Source of the DNA: Frankia alni ACN14a
GTDB taxonomy: Bacteria > Actinomycetota > Actinomycetes > Frankiales > Frankiaceae
Length of the DNA: 64,000 bases
Assembly: GCF_000058485.1 (NCBI RefSeq)
Contig: NC_008278.1
Coordinates: forward strand, 614,962-678,961
Direction of reading: 5' to 3'
The notes below the pieces were generated by a model that saw only the letters and a program-made list of their open reading frames with translations, made no database searches and had not been told where the DNA came from. Below, piece after piece: positions 32,546 through 40,377 of the stretch. Position numbers and translations under genes: made by a program. Positions within the stretch are counted from its first letter, which is position 1. Every line of letters begins with the position of its first letter.

Positions 32546-34042
32546 TTAATTGCCGTGGCGGGTGAGCGGGGTGGCCGGACGGCGAGGAGAAGCCGCCCCC
32601 GCGGCCGGCCGCGGCGTCGTCAGGCCGGCCAGCAGACTGTGCGGGCTGCGGTGCACCGCGTCGAGCACCGCCGCGCCCGCGGCGACCGCGAGCACGTCGG
32701 GGCCGAAGCTGCTCGGCAGCACCATCCGTTCGGGTTCGGCGCACACCCGGGAGTACGCGGAGATCTCGGCGAACAGGTCGGCCCGCAGGGCTGGCAGGAA
32801 CAGGGTGGCGGCCTCGGTGAGAACGACGATCTCCGGATCCATCATGTCGACGAGCAGAGCGATCAGCCGTCCTACCACGCGCAGCCGGTCGCGGAAGAGC
32901 GCCACGGCGCGACGGTCGCCGCCGAGGGCCGCGGCCAGCAGGTCCTGCAGGTCCGGCCGGGAGATGATCCCCTCGCCCACGGCGTGCCGTAGCAGCGTGC
33001 GTTCGGACAGGGTCGCCTGCACGCAGCCGGACCGGCCGCACCGGCAGTGCGCGTCGCTGTCGGCAAGCCGCAGGTGGGCGATGCCGCCGGCGGCCGAGTT
33101 GGGGCCGATGTGCACCGAGCCGTCCGTGGCGAACGCGGCGTCGGCGACGTTGCCCACGAACAGGTGCAGCAGGCTGCGCCGGGCACGCGGGTCGCCGAAG
33201 AGGATCTCCGCCTGCGCCAGTGCCCGGGCGTGCCCGTCGACGTGCACCGGCAACCCGGTGGCCGCCGCCAGCACGGCGCGCACCGGCACGTCCCGCCAGT
33301 CCAGTGGCTCGTGCTCGACCACCAGGCCGAGCTCGGGGTCGACCCGACCGCCGGTGACCACGCCCAGCCCCAGCACCCGGCTTCCGGTGGCGTGCCGAGC
33401 GAGGAAGCCGGGCAGGTGCCGGATGATCATCTGGAGGACGGTCATGGCGTCGCCCTCACGCGGCCGCTGCTCCCGGGCGACCACCTGGCCGCGCAGGTCG
33501 ACCACGCTGAAGGTCACGAACGGGACCGCGATGTGCACGCCGCAGGCGAGATGGCGCCGGGTGTCAACGTCGAGCGGCACATGCGGGCGCCCCACCCGCG
33601 GGGACAGCGAGCTCGCCGGGAGCTCGCGCAGCAGGCCCAGCGAAATCAGCCCCGCGGTCTGCCGTGACACCGCCGCCGGGCTGAGCCCCGTGGCCCGCCC
33701 GATCGCCGTGCGGGCCACCGGCCCGTGGTCGAGCACCGTCCGCAGGATCGCCGCCGCGGCGCCGGAGCCGATGCCACCGCCGGTCGACCCACCGCCGGTC
33801 GACCCACCGCCGGTCGACCCACCGCCGGTCGACCCACCGCCGGTCGACCCACCGCGGGTCGGACCGGCCCCCGCCGGACCGCTGCTGGTCGAAGCGGCCT
33901 CTGCCGGGCCGGCTGACGGCGCCGTGCCTGCTCCGGGGGCGCCCCCGCGGCCGGAGGGACGGGCACGCGGGGCACGGGTGGTCGGCGGCTCGCCGCGCAG
34001 ACCCACCTCGTTGCGGACGGACACGCTGCGCTGGACGGACAC
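32546..34042 (-). CDS. ROK-family transcriptional regulator
   Basis: 498 residues. A disordered N-terminus with GGSTG repeats is followed at ~80-150 by a winged helix (ILRTVLDHGPVARTAIGRAT, GLSPAAVSRQTAGLISLGLL). The ROK sugar-kinase-like fold comes next: GLGVVTGGRVDPELG, LPVHVDGHARALAQAEILFG, and the zinc-binding ROK signature HCRCGRSGCVQATLSE. Regulators of this type (NagC/Mlc/XylR) bind a sugar or sugar phosphate and control catabolic genes. GTG at 34042 is backed by GAGGAGG. It has no sugar genes beside it, so its target is not obvious. Confidence 0.88.
   Translation of the reverse strand: MSVQRSVSVRNEVGLRGEPPTTRAPRARPSGRGGAPGAGTAPSAGPAEAASTSSGPAGAGPTRGGSTGGGSTGGGSTGGGSTGGGSTGGGIGSGAAAAILRTVLDHGPVARTAIGRATGLSPAAVSRQTAGLISLGLLRELPASSLSPRVGRPHVPLDVDTRRHLACGVHIAVPFVTFSVVDLRGQVVAREQRPREGDAMTVLQMIIRHLPGFLARHATGSRVLGLGVVTGGRVDPELGLVVEHEPLDWRDVPVRAVLAAATGLPVHVDGHARALAQAEILFGDPRARRSLLHLFVGNVADAAFATDGSVHIGPNSAAGGIAHLRLADSDAHCRCGRSGCVQATLSERTLLRHAVGEGIISRPDLQDLLAAALGGDRRAVALFRDRLRVVGRLIALLVDMMDPEIVVLTEAATLFLPALRADLFAEISAYSRVCAEPERMVLPSSFGPDVLAVAAGAAVLDAVHRSPHSLLAGLTTPRPAAGAASPRRPATPLTRHGN
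33775..33864 (-). repeat. 15-bp tandem repeat, six copies, coding
   Basis: The unit CCACCGCCGGTCGAC is repeated five times without change, with a sixth altered copy. It encodes the GGSTG pentapeptide repeat in the ROK regulator linker. Perfect identity points to recent slippage. Confidence 0.92.
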
Positions 34043-34640
34043 GGGGAACCTCCTCGCGTCACAGCCGGGCCACGTGCGGCTGTTCCGCGGCGCGGGCGTG
34101 AGGCGTGCCGAGGCGCGCACCGTGGCAGCGTCTCGGGTGGATGACCGGGGCGGGGTCCCACCGGCGACCCGCGGCTGCCACGCCCGGACGCGTTGTGACC
34201 GCGGCGCGTGACGGTGACCGTGGTCGCCGACCACGGCCGGCGGGTCGGCGGGGTGGGAGGGGAGTCGTAGCGGACCTTGGGCCCCGTGGCGGTAGCCGGA
34301 CTGGTAGGAGCGCCGCGACAAGCGCGGCGATCGGCGACGCTTGCTCCGGCCAGGCTGCCTCAACGGCAGGAGCCGACCCGCCGTCCCGACTGTTCCGGCT
34401 CACGCGGCCGACCGCGGCGCGCGGCTGGGCCCTGAGACTCGGGAGGATCAGCGGCGAGGTCTACAGAGCGCGCTCGCGACGCGATGGAAGTCGATGTGGG
34501 CACGGCATACCAGGAGAAGGCGCCGGCTCATGCATCCGACGGTAGATAGTGCACAACATGTTGTCAACCAAGACAATTGAGAAGCTAGAGATTGAGAAGC
34601 TAGAAGAGGATGGTTTGGTCCGGTGGTCGGCCGGGTGGCG
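34043..34640. other. Intergenic, leader of ROK gene
   Basis: About 600 bp between the ROK start and the ppc stop. Apart from the promoter at 34539-34567 and two near-copies of ATTGAGAAGCTAGA at about 34574-34605, I see no gene or RNA here. Local GC falls sharply between 34540 and 34615. Confidence 0.4.
34539..34567 (-). promoter_or_regulatory. Minus-strand promoter with embedded 12-bp palindrome
   Basis: On the minus strand TTGACA (34567-34562) and TACCGT (34544-34539) are separated by 17 bp, a good actinobacterial sigma-70-type promoter. The perfect palindrome ACAACATGTTGT (34553-34564) overlaps the -35 box and spacer. It points toward the ROK gene, leaving a ~490-base leader. A repressor, possibly ROK itself, could bind here. 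Confidence 0.5.
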
Positions 34641-37466
34641 TCAGCCGGTGTTGCGAAGGCCGGCGGCGATGCCGTTGATCGTCAGCAGCAGCGCCCGGCG
34701 CAGCAGGGGATCGGCGCCCTCCCCGGCGGCGCGGGCGCGGGCGAGCAGGGAGACCTGCAGGGCGTGCAGCGGGGCGAGGTAGGCGTCGCGGACCTCGAGG
34801 GTGTGGCGCAGCGTCGGGGCGTTCTCCAGCAGCTCGGCCTGGCCGGTGACCGTGAGGACCTCGGCGACCGTGCGGGCGTGCTCGGCGCGGATGGTCTCGA
34901 AGATCGTGCCGCCGTCGTCGCCGACGAGGGTCGAGACGTACCGCTGGGCGATCGTGAGGTCGGACTTGGCGAGGGTCATCTGCACGTTGCCGAGGAAGGT
35001 CCGGAAGAAGTGCCACGACCGGTACATCTCGGCAAGGGTGTCGCCGGCCCCCGCGGCCCGGGCCGCGGCCAGGCCGGTGCCCACACCGAACCAGCCGGGC
35101 AGGATGATCCGTGACTGCGTCCAGCCGAACACCCAGGGGATCGCGCGCAGGTCGGCGAGCCCCCCGGTTCCGCCGGGCCGTCGCGACGGCCGGGAGCCGA
35201 TGTTGAGGTTGCCGAGCTCCTCCACCGGGGTGGCGGCGAGGAAGAACGGCACGAGCGCCGGATCGCCCACGAACGCCTGGTAGGTGACCCGGGCCGAGTC
35301 CGCGACCGCCTGCATGGTCTCGTTCCACCCGGCGAGCACGGTCGGGCTCAACCGCGAGGATCGGTGCAGGATCGACGCCTCGACCACGGCCGCGAGGGTG
35401 ATCTCCAGGTTGTGCCGGGCGAGCTGGGGCAGCGTGTACTTGTCCGAGATCACCTCGCCCTGCTCGGTGACCTTGATCGAGCCGTCCAGCGTGCCGAACG
35501 GCTGTGCCATGATCGCCTCGCCGCTCGGGCCGCCCCCGCGGCCGACGGAGCCGCCGCGGCCGTGGAACAGCCGCAGCACGACGCCGTGGCGGCGGGCGAC
35601 GTCGCGCAGTTCCCGCTGTGCCTTGTGGATCTCCCACTGGGACGCGGTGATCCCCGCGTCCTTCGACGAGTCGGAGTAGCCGAGCATGACCTCCTGCACG
35701 TCGGCGCGGGCGCGCACCAGCGAGCGGTAGGAGGGGTCGGACAGCATGCCGTCGAGCAGCGAGCCGGCCGCCCGCAGCTCGGCCACCGTCTCGAACAGCG
35801 GGACGAACCCGATGCGGGCCCAGGCGGGGCGGTCGGCGAAGCCGAGACCGACCAGGCCGGCCTCCCGAGCGAGCACGACCACGGCCAGGATGTCGTCGAC
35901 GTCGCGGGTCATCGAGACGATGTAGCTCTCGATGACGTCGCCGCCGAAGCGGTCCAGCGCCTCCCGCACGGTGCGCATCAGCTCCAACGTGCCCAGCACC
36001 GCCGGGGGCAGCGGCGGCGGCACGGCGCCGAGCAGCGGCCGGCGCCGGGCGAGCTCCGCGGACAGCAGCGTGCGCCGCGCGGGCCGGTCGAGCTGGGCGT
36101 AGGGCACGTCGAGCTCCCCGACCTGGTCGTACACCGCCGCCAGGGCCGCATGGTGCTTGTCGGCATGCTCGCGGATGTCGAGGGTGGCCAGCGACAGCCC
36201 CATCGCGCGCGCGGTGCGGATGACGCGCAGCAGCGGGCCGTCCGCGACGAGGGATCCGTCGCCGGCGTTGAGCGAGGCGCGCATCACCTCCAGGTCGTCG
36301 AGAATTTCGGCGACGCCGCCGTAGTCACGCCCGGGCACGTGCGGCGCACCGGCGGCCAGCCGTTCCCGGGTGCCGGCGAGCCTCGCCAGGATGTAGCTGC
36401 ACTTGAGCCGGTAGGGCTCCTCCGCGTTGAGCCGGATGTAGCGGTCGTGGACCTCGGGCAGCGCCTCGCGGTCCGCGGCCAGCGAGGACAGCAGCTCGTC
36501 GCCGACCCCCACCACCCGGGTGGACGCCGTCAGCTCCTGGATGAGCCGTTCGACCGAGGCGGTCAGCAACCGGATGCCGAACTCGTGCTGGAGGGTGAGC
36601 ACCTCCAGGGTGACCGCCGGAGTCACGTTCGGGTTGCCGTCGCGGTCGCCGCCCGCCCAGGAGCCGAACCGCACCGGGTGCGCCCCGGCCGGCAGCGTGA
36701 GCCCCACCCGGGCGAGCGCCAGGTCGAGCTCCTCCAGCAGGTCGGGCAGCACCTCGGTGGCGATCAGTTCCAGGTAGTAGGCCGCCGAGCGGGCCTCGTC
36801 GGCGGGCTTCGGCCGCTCCACCCGCAGCTCGTCGGTCTGCCACAGGACGTCGACCATCTCGGCGAGGCGCCGCTGCGTGCGGTCCCGGTCGGCGGCCGGG
36901 ACCGCGCCGTCCGGGCTGTCGGCGTCGAGCAGGTCGGCGATGCGGCGCAGCGTGTCGAGCACCGAGCGGCGGCTGGCCTCGGTCGGGTGGGCGGTGAAGA
37001 CCGGGCGCAGCTCCAGGCGCCGGGCGATCGACTCGGCCAGCGACCGGTCGAGGGTGCCGGCGTCGAGCGCGGCGGCCATCCGGTCGAAGGTCTCCGTCAG
37101 CGGGCCCTTCGCCCGATCGGACAGTTCCCGGGACCGGTGCAGCTGCTCGGTGATGTTGGCGAGCTGGAAGTAGGCGGTGAAGGCACGGGCGAGCACGATG
37201 GCCGTCCGGTCGTCCACGGTGGCGAGCAGCCGGCCGAGTTCGGCGCCGTTGTCGGGCCGGCGGGCCAGCGCGCGGACCTGTTCGACGAGCGCGAGCGTCG
37301 CCGCGCCCTCGTGCCGGGTCAGGGCCTGGCCGAGCAGATCCCCGAGCCGGCGGACCCCCGCCCGCACGGCCGCATGGCGGGCGTCGGAGGAGACTCCGCC
37401 GGCGAAGGCGCCGGGATCCGGGGCCAGCTCGTCCAGGGTCGTACTCGCGCTCCGCTCGGTCGTCAC
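34641..37466 (-). CDS. ppc: Phosphoenolpyruvate carboxylase
   Basis: 941 residues, slightly longer than most bacterial enzymes because of the N-terminus. Catalyses PEP + bicarbonate to oxaloacetate, refilling the TCA cycle. Active-site segments: VFTAHPTEASRRSVLDTLRR with the catalytic His, SWAGGDRDGNPNVTPAVTLE, MLGYSDSSKDAGITASQWE, and FHGRGGSVGRGGGPSGEAI, the mobile arginine loop. The C-terminus ends in NTG, as usual for the family. Start: GTG at 37466, with GGAGG four bases before it; longer in-frame starts would include short repeats (GGGTCTGCC type) and are unlikely. Confidence 0.97.
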   Translation of the reverse strand: MTTERSASTTLDELAPDPGAFAGGVSSDARHAAVRAGVRRLGDLLGQALTRHEGAATLALVEQVRALARRPDNGAELGRLLATVDDRTAIVLARAFTAYFQLANITEQLHRSRELSDRAKGPLTETFDRMAAALDAGTLDRSLAESIARRLELRPVFTAHPTEASRRSVLDTLRRIADLLDADSPDGAVPAADRDRTQRRLAEMVDVLWQTDELRVERPKPADEARSAAYYLELIATEVLPDLLEELDLALARVGLTLPAGAHPVRFGSWAGGDRDGNPNVTPAVTLEVLTLQHEFGIRLLTASVERLIQELTASTRVVGVGDELLSSLAADREALPEVHDRYIRLNAEEPYRLKCSYILARLAGTRERLAAGAPHVPGRDYGGVAEILDDLEVMRASLNAGDGSLVADGPLLRVIRTARAMGLSLATLDIREHADKHHAALAAVYDQVGELDVPYAQLDRPARRTLLSAELARRRPLLGAVPPPLPPAVLGTLELMRTVREALDRFGGDVIESYIVSMTRDVDDILAVVVLAREAGLVGLGFADRPAWARIGFVPLFETVAELRAAGSLLDGMLSDPSYRSLVRARADVQEVMLGYSDSSKDAGITASQWEIHKAQRELRDVARRHGVVLRLFHGRGGSVGRGGGPSGEAIMAQPFGTLDGSIKVTEQGEVISDKYTLPQLARHNLEITLAAVVEASILHRSSRLSPTVLAGWNETMQAVADSARVTYQAFVGDPALVPFFLAATPVEELGNLNIGSRPSRRPGGTGGLADLRAIPWVFGWTQSRIILPGWFGVGTGLAAARAAGAGDTLAEMYRSWHFFRTFLGNVQMTLAKSDLTIAQRYVSTLVGDDGGTIFETIRAEHARTVAEVLTVTGQAELLENAPTLRHTLEVRDAYLAPLHALQVSLLARARAAGEGADPLLRRALLLTINGIAAGLRNTG

Positions 37467-37761
37467 GCCGCCTCCGGTGGTTCGCCTGGGTTCGCCTGGG
37501 TCTGCCGTACGCCTGGGTCTGCCTGGTTCTGCCTTGGCCCGTATGGGTCTGCCTGGGTTCGCCGAGATGCCGGACACGGCGACCGCAATGTCGCCGGGGG
37601 CCGGCGAGGACCGTCCTGCGCCGACGCGGCCTAGTCTGCCGACTCGCCCGCGCCTTGCCTATGGGCGAGATGGCGGGAGAGAGATAAATCGTCTCTCGGG
37701 TGCTCCGCCGGCCCTTGCCGAGCCGGCGCCTGCGGTCATGGACCGCCGGTGACCTGCGCGA

Positions 37762-39048
37762 TCAGCCGATGAGGACGATCATCGGGGGGGCTGCGAGGAC
37801 GGCTGCGGCGGCCAGGTAGGCCCCGGCGGGCAGCCACCAACGGACCCCCGGCGGATCGAGCAGCCGGGCGATGCGGGAGATGACGGGATTGACCGTCCCG
37901 AGCCGCAGGCCGGGTGCGTCCGGCGCGACCGCTGCGGCGGAACCCGCTCCCGGCGCGCTTCTCGGGCCGCCGGCCGAGCCGGCTCCGAAGCGGGTCGCCG
38001 CCCGGGCCGCCGTGGCCGGCAGGGGATCCTCGGCACCGAGGGCGGGCAGCACGGCGGCCGGGTGCCCGGTAATGCTGAGCGCCCCCGCGGGGACCGGGGC
38101 CCGGGCCACGCCGAGTCGGGCCAGCGCCCGGGCGAGCGAGCGCCGGTTGGTCTCACGGGCGGCGGCGTCGTCGGCGAGCATCTCGACCAGTAAGGACACG
38201 GCCGCCGTCGCCTCCCGGGCCGGCCGGAGGAAGGGGAAGGTGCGCTCCCAGGCGACGAACGGCTGGATGACCAGATCGTGCCGTCCGGCGACGTGCGCCG
38301 CCTCGTGGGCGAGGACCGCGTCCAGCTCGGCGGCGTCGAGGGTGTTCAGCAGACCCCTGGAGACCACCACGCGGGCGTGGCGGACCCCCGGGACGCAGTA
38401 GGCGACCGCGATCGGATGGTCGAGGATCCGCAGCAGGATGCCGGCCCGGTCACGGTGTTCGCACAGGCAGCAGGTGGTGGAATCGGCGCCGCTCCCGCTC
38501 CCGTCGCCGCCTGCGCCCGGGCCGTCGCCGGGGTTGGTGGCGTCGCCGCGGTCGGCATCGCCGCCGCCGGCGCCGCCGGCAGTGGCAGTGGCAGTGGTGG
38601 GCGGATGAAGGTGCGTGTGGTCGGCCGACTCCCACGCGCCGTGCCCGCGGTGGCGGCGGCCGGCGAGGTCGACCAGGTGCCGATGCCGGTGCCGCTCACG
38701 CAGGGTCGCCGCGGTGGAGGCGCAGAGCACTCCGAACAACCGGCAGGCCAGGGCCGTCGCCGTGGCAAGCCCGACGAGGTTGACCCAGCGCAGGCCGGTG
38801 AGGGGGGATCCGGCCGCGATGTTGCCGAGATGATCCGTGATCGCGGTCGGCGTGCTCCCGGACAGCGGGGAGACGGTGAACGCGATCGCGGCCAGCAGCG
38901 CCGAGACCCCGCCGGCCAGCCCGATTGCCTGCCACAGCACGATCGCCGCCCGCGGGCAGCGGTGCGGCCAGCGCGCGGCGGCCAGCAGGCGTGGTACCGG
39001 CCAGGCCAGCACGCCCGCGAACAGGGCGAGGAGGGCCGCGGTCGTCAT
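37762..39048 (-). CDS. M56-family (BlaR1-like) membrane metallopeptidase
   Basis: 428 residues. Membrane helices at the N-terminus (LLALFAGVLAWPVPRLL, IGLAGGVSALLAAIAF, LVGLATATALACRLFG) and one at the C-terminus (AYLAAAAVLAAPPMIVLIG). The zinc protease core has HEXXH as LAHEAAHVAGRHDL and the helper Glu region EMLADDAAARE. A His/Gly/Asp-rich insert with CCLCEH lies in the cytoplasmic loop. There is no penicillin-binding sensor domain, so it does not sense beta-lactams as BlaR1 does. It begins 13 bp after the BlaI gene and probably triggers cleavage of that repressor. Confidence 0.85.
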   Translation of the reverse strand: MTTAALLALFAGVLAWPVPRLLAAARWPHRCPRAAIVLWQAIGLAGGVSALLAAIAFTVSPLSGSTPTAITDHLGNIAAGSPLTGLRWVNLVGLATATALACRLFGVLCASTAATLRERHRHRHLVDLAGRRHRGHGAWESADHTHLHPPTTATATAGGAGGGDADRGDATNPGDGPGAGGDGSGSGADSTTCCLCEHRDRAGILLRILDHPIAVAYCVPGVRHARVVVSRGLLNTLDAAELDAVLAHEAAHVAGRHDLVIQPFVAWERTFPFLRPAREATAAVSLLVEMLADDAAARETNRRSLARALARLGVARAPVPAGALSITGHPAAVLPALGAEDPLPATAARAATRFGAGSAGGPRSAPGAGSAAAVAPDAPGLRLGTVNPVISRIARLLDPPGVRWWLPAGAYLAAAAVLAAPPMIVLIG

Positions 39049-39061
39049 CTCACCGGCAACG

Positions 39062-39547
39062 CTACCGCCCGTCCGGTGGAATCTGCACCGTTCGATCCGA
39101 GTCGGTGGTCACCGCGGCCGGTCCGTCCGGCCCGCCGGGGGCCGCCCCGGGCGGGGGTGGGACTGCGGGATCCGGGACCTCGGCAGCCGGCTCGCCCCCG
39201 AGGGGCTCCAACGCCCGGCGGAGGATCTCCGCCTCCTCGGCGGAGACCGATCCGACGAAGCGGACCAGCGCCGATCCGCGGTCGTCCGCGGTGCCCAGCG
39301 CCTCCATCATCGCCTCGGCGACGACGGCCTCCCGGCTGTCGGACGCGGCGTAACGGTGGGCCCGCGCGGCCCGCTGCCGACGGACGAAACCCTTGCGTTC
39401 CAGTCGTTCAAGCACGGTCAGCACGGTGGTGTACGCGAGATCGCGCTCATGGTCGAGGCGGGCCGCGACCTCGCGGGCCGTGAGCCAGCCTTCGCTCGAC
39501 CACAACACGTCCATGACCGACCGTTCGAGGTCACCCAGGCGCGCCAT
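39062..39547 (-). CDS. BlaI/MecI/CopY-family repressor
   Basis: 161 residues. Winged helix MARLGDLERSVMDVLWSSEG, then VAARLDHERDLAYTTVLTVL and RLERKGFVRRQRAARAHRY, with the C-terminal dimerisation helix VGSVSAEEAEILRRALEPL, followed by a Pro-rich tail. BlaI proteins bind dyads with TAC/GTA half-sites as dimers and are inactivated by proteolysis. Operon partner: the M56 protease downstream. A CTACG-TCG-CGTAG dyad lies 10 bp before its start, and the same CTAC-N5-GTAG core occurs before cydA. Confidence 0.92.
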   Translation of the reverse strand: MARLGDLERSVMDVLWSSEGWLTAREVAARLDHERDLAYTTVLTVLERLERKGFVRRQRAARAHRYAASDSREAVVAEAMMEALGTADDRGSALVRFVGSVSAEEAEILRRALEPLGGEPAAEVPDPAVPPPPGAAPGGPDGPAAVTTDSDRTVQIPPDGR

Positions 39548-39556
39548 AGGTCTATC

Positions 39557-39569
39557 CTACGTCGCGTAG
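39557..39569. promoter_or_regulatory. Probable BlaI operator at its own promoter
   Basis: CTACGTCGCGTAG, a perfect inverted repeat with a 3-bp centre (core CTAC-N5-GTAG), immediately upstream of the BlaI start, as expected for autoregulation. Confidence 0.6.
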
Positions 39570-40377
39570 AAGTTCAGGGCGGCGGAACGGTCTCGTTCGC
39601 GTCACCTCCTACGTCACACAGTCGCGCGACCTGGGTGTTCGCCCCGCGAGGGCAGGCGCGGGCGGCCTCGCGCCGTCGGCGGCCCGCCCGGGCTGGCGCC
39701 GCGGACGTCACAACCCGCCCGTGGCCCGAAGGTCGAACCGCCGGCCTGGCCGCCGGGCCGGCCGCCCGGTCGGCTGCCGCCGGCGTCGCTCCCGCGGCGT
39801 CGGGACCTTCTCCCCGGCCCGATTCGGCGGGGCGCCGGCACATTCCGCCCACGCGGCTGCCGGGCCGGGTGCACCCCGGGGACCGTCCCGGCCCGTCGGC
39901 GTCCGGCCGGCCCGACCGCGGCGTCGGCAAATGCATTCGCCGCCGTTCCCGGGGGCCTTGTGGCGGGTTACCCGCTTGGCGGCGTCGATGTGTTATCCGA
40001 AAGTTATTTTTTCGGCCGAGCCGACCGGCCCGCTCCGGGGGTGAACTTGTTCCGGCCCGCCATGGCCGGTTGCGGGGAATGCGCGGGACGGGCCCTTTGG
40101 TGCCGCGGTGAACGCGGCAAATGCCAAGGTCCGCGGCTGCCGGGCACGTCACACGGTGTTTGCGGGGGGGGAAGCGGCCGGAAGACGGCGTATGCAGGTG
40201 AAGGGGACGCGCGATGCACCGCCCCGCCGGCCGGCGTCGCGCATGTCGTGGACCTCACGGAGGCCCGACCGCCGACCGGATCACCCCGCTACGTACCTTA
40301 GGACCTTCTACTTTGGGTAGAAGGTCGACTGAATCCCGGTCGATTTCTTCCCGCGGTCCTTCGAAGGAGCCGTGCGC
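39570..40377. other. Long intergenic region between blaI and cydA
   Basis: About 800 bp. I see no credible gene; open frames here are arginine/proline-rich with no homology. The right end contains the cydA operator (40303-40325) and a CTACGTACCTTAG stretch at 40289-40301. No Rex-type TTGTGA-N6-TCACAA site, common before actinobacterial cyd genes, is visible. Confidence 0.45.
40303..40325. promoter_or_regulatory. Perfect 9-bp inverted repeat upstream of cydA
   Basis: ACCTTCTAC-TTTGG-GTAGAAGGT, perfect arms with a 5-bp centre, 52 bp before the cydA ATG. Its core CTAC-N5-GTAG has the same half-sites and spacing as the dyad in front of the nearby BlaI gene. Operator for BlaI is the leading guess; a leader hairpin is the alternative. 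Confidence 0.6.

Noticed and set aside
35364-37634. A 756-codon plus-strand open frame over the PEP carboxylase gene
   Set aside because: Antisense shadow of ppc, whose active-site motifs are intact on the minus strand.
39574-40152. 192-codon minus-strand frame upstream of the BlaI gene
   Set aside because: Arg/Pro-rich, no ribosome-binding site, no motif; it overlaps the probable BlaI promoter region.
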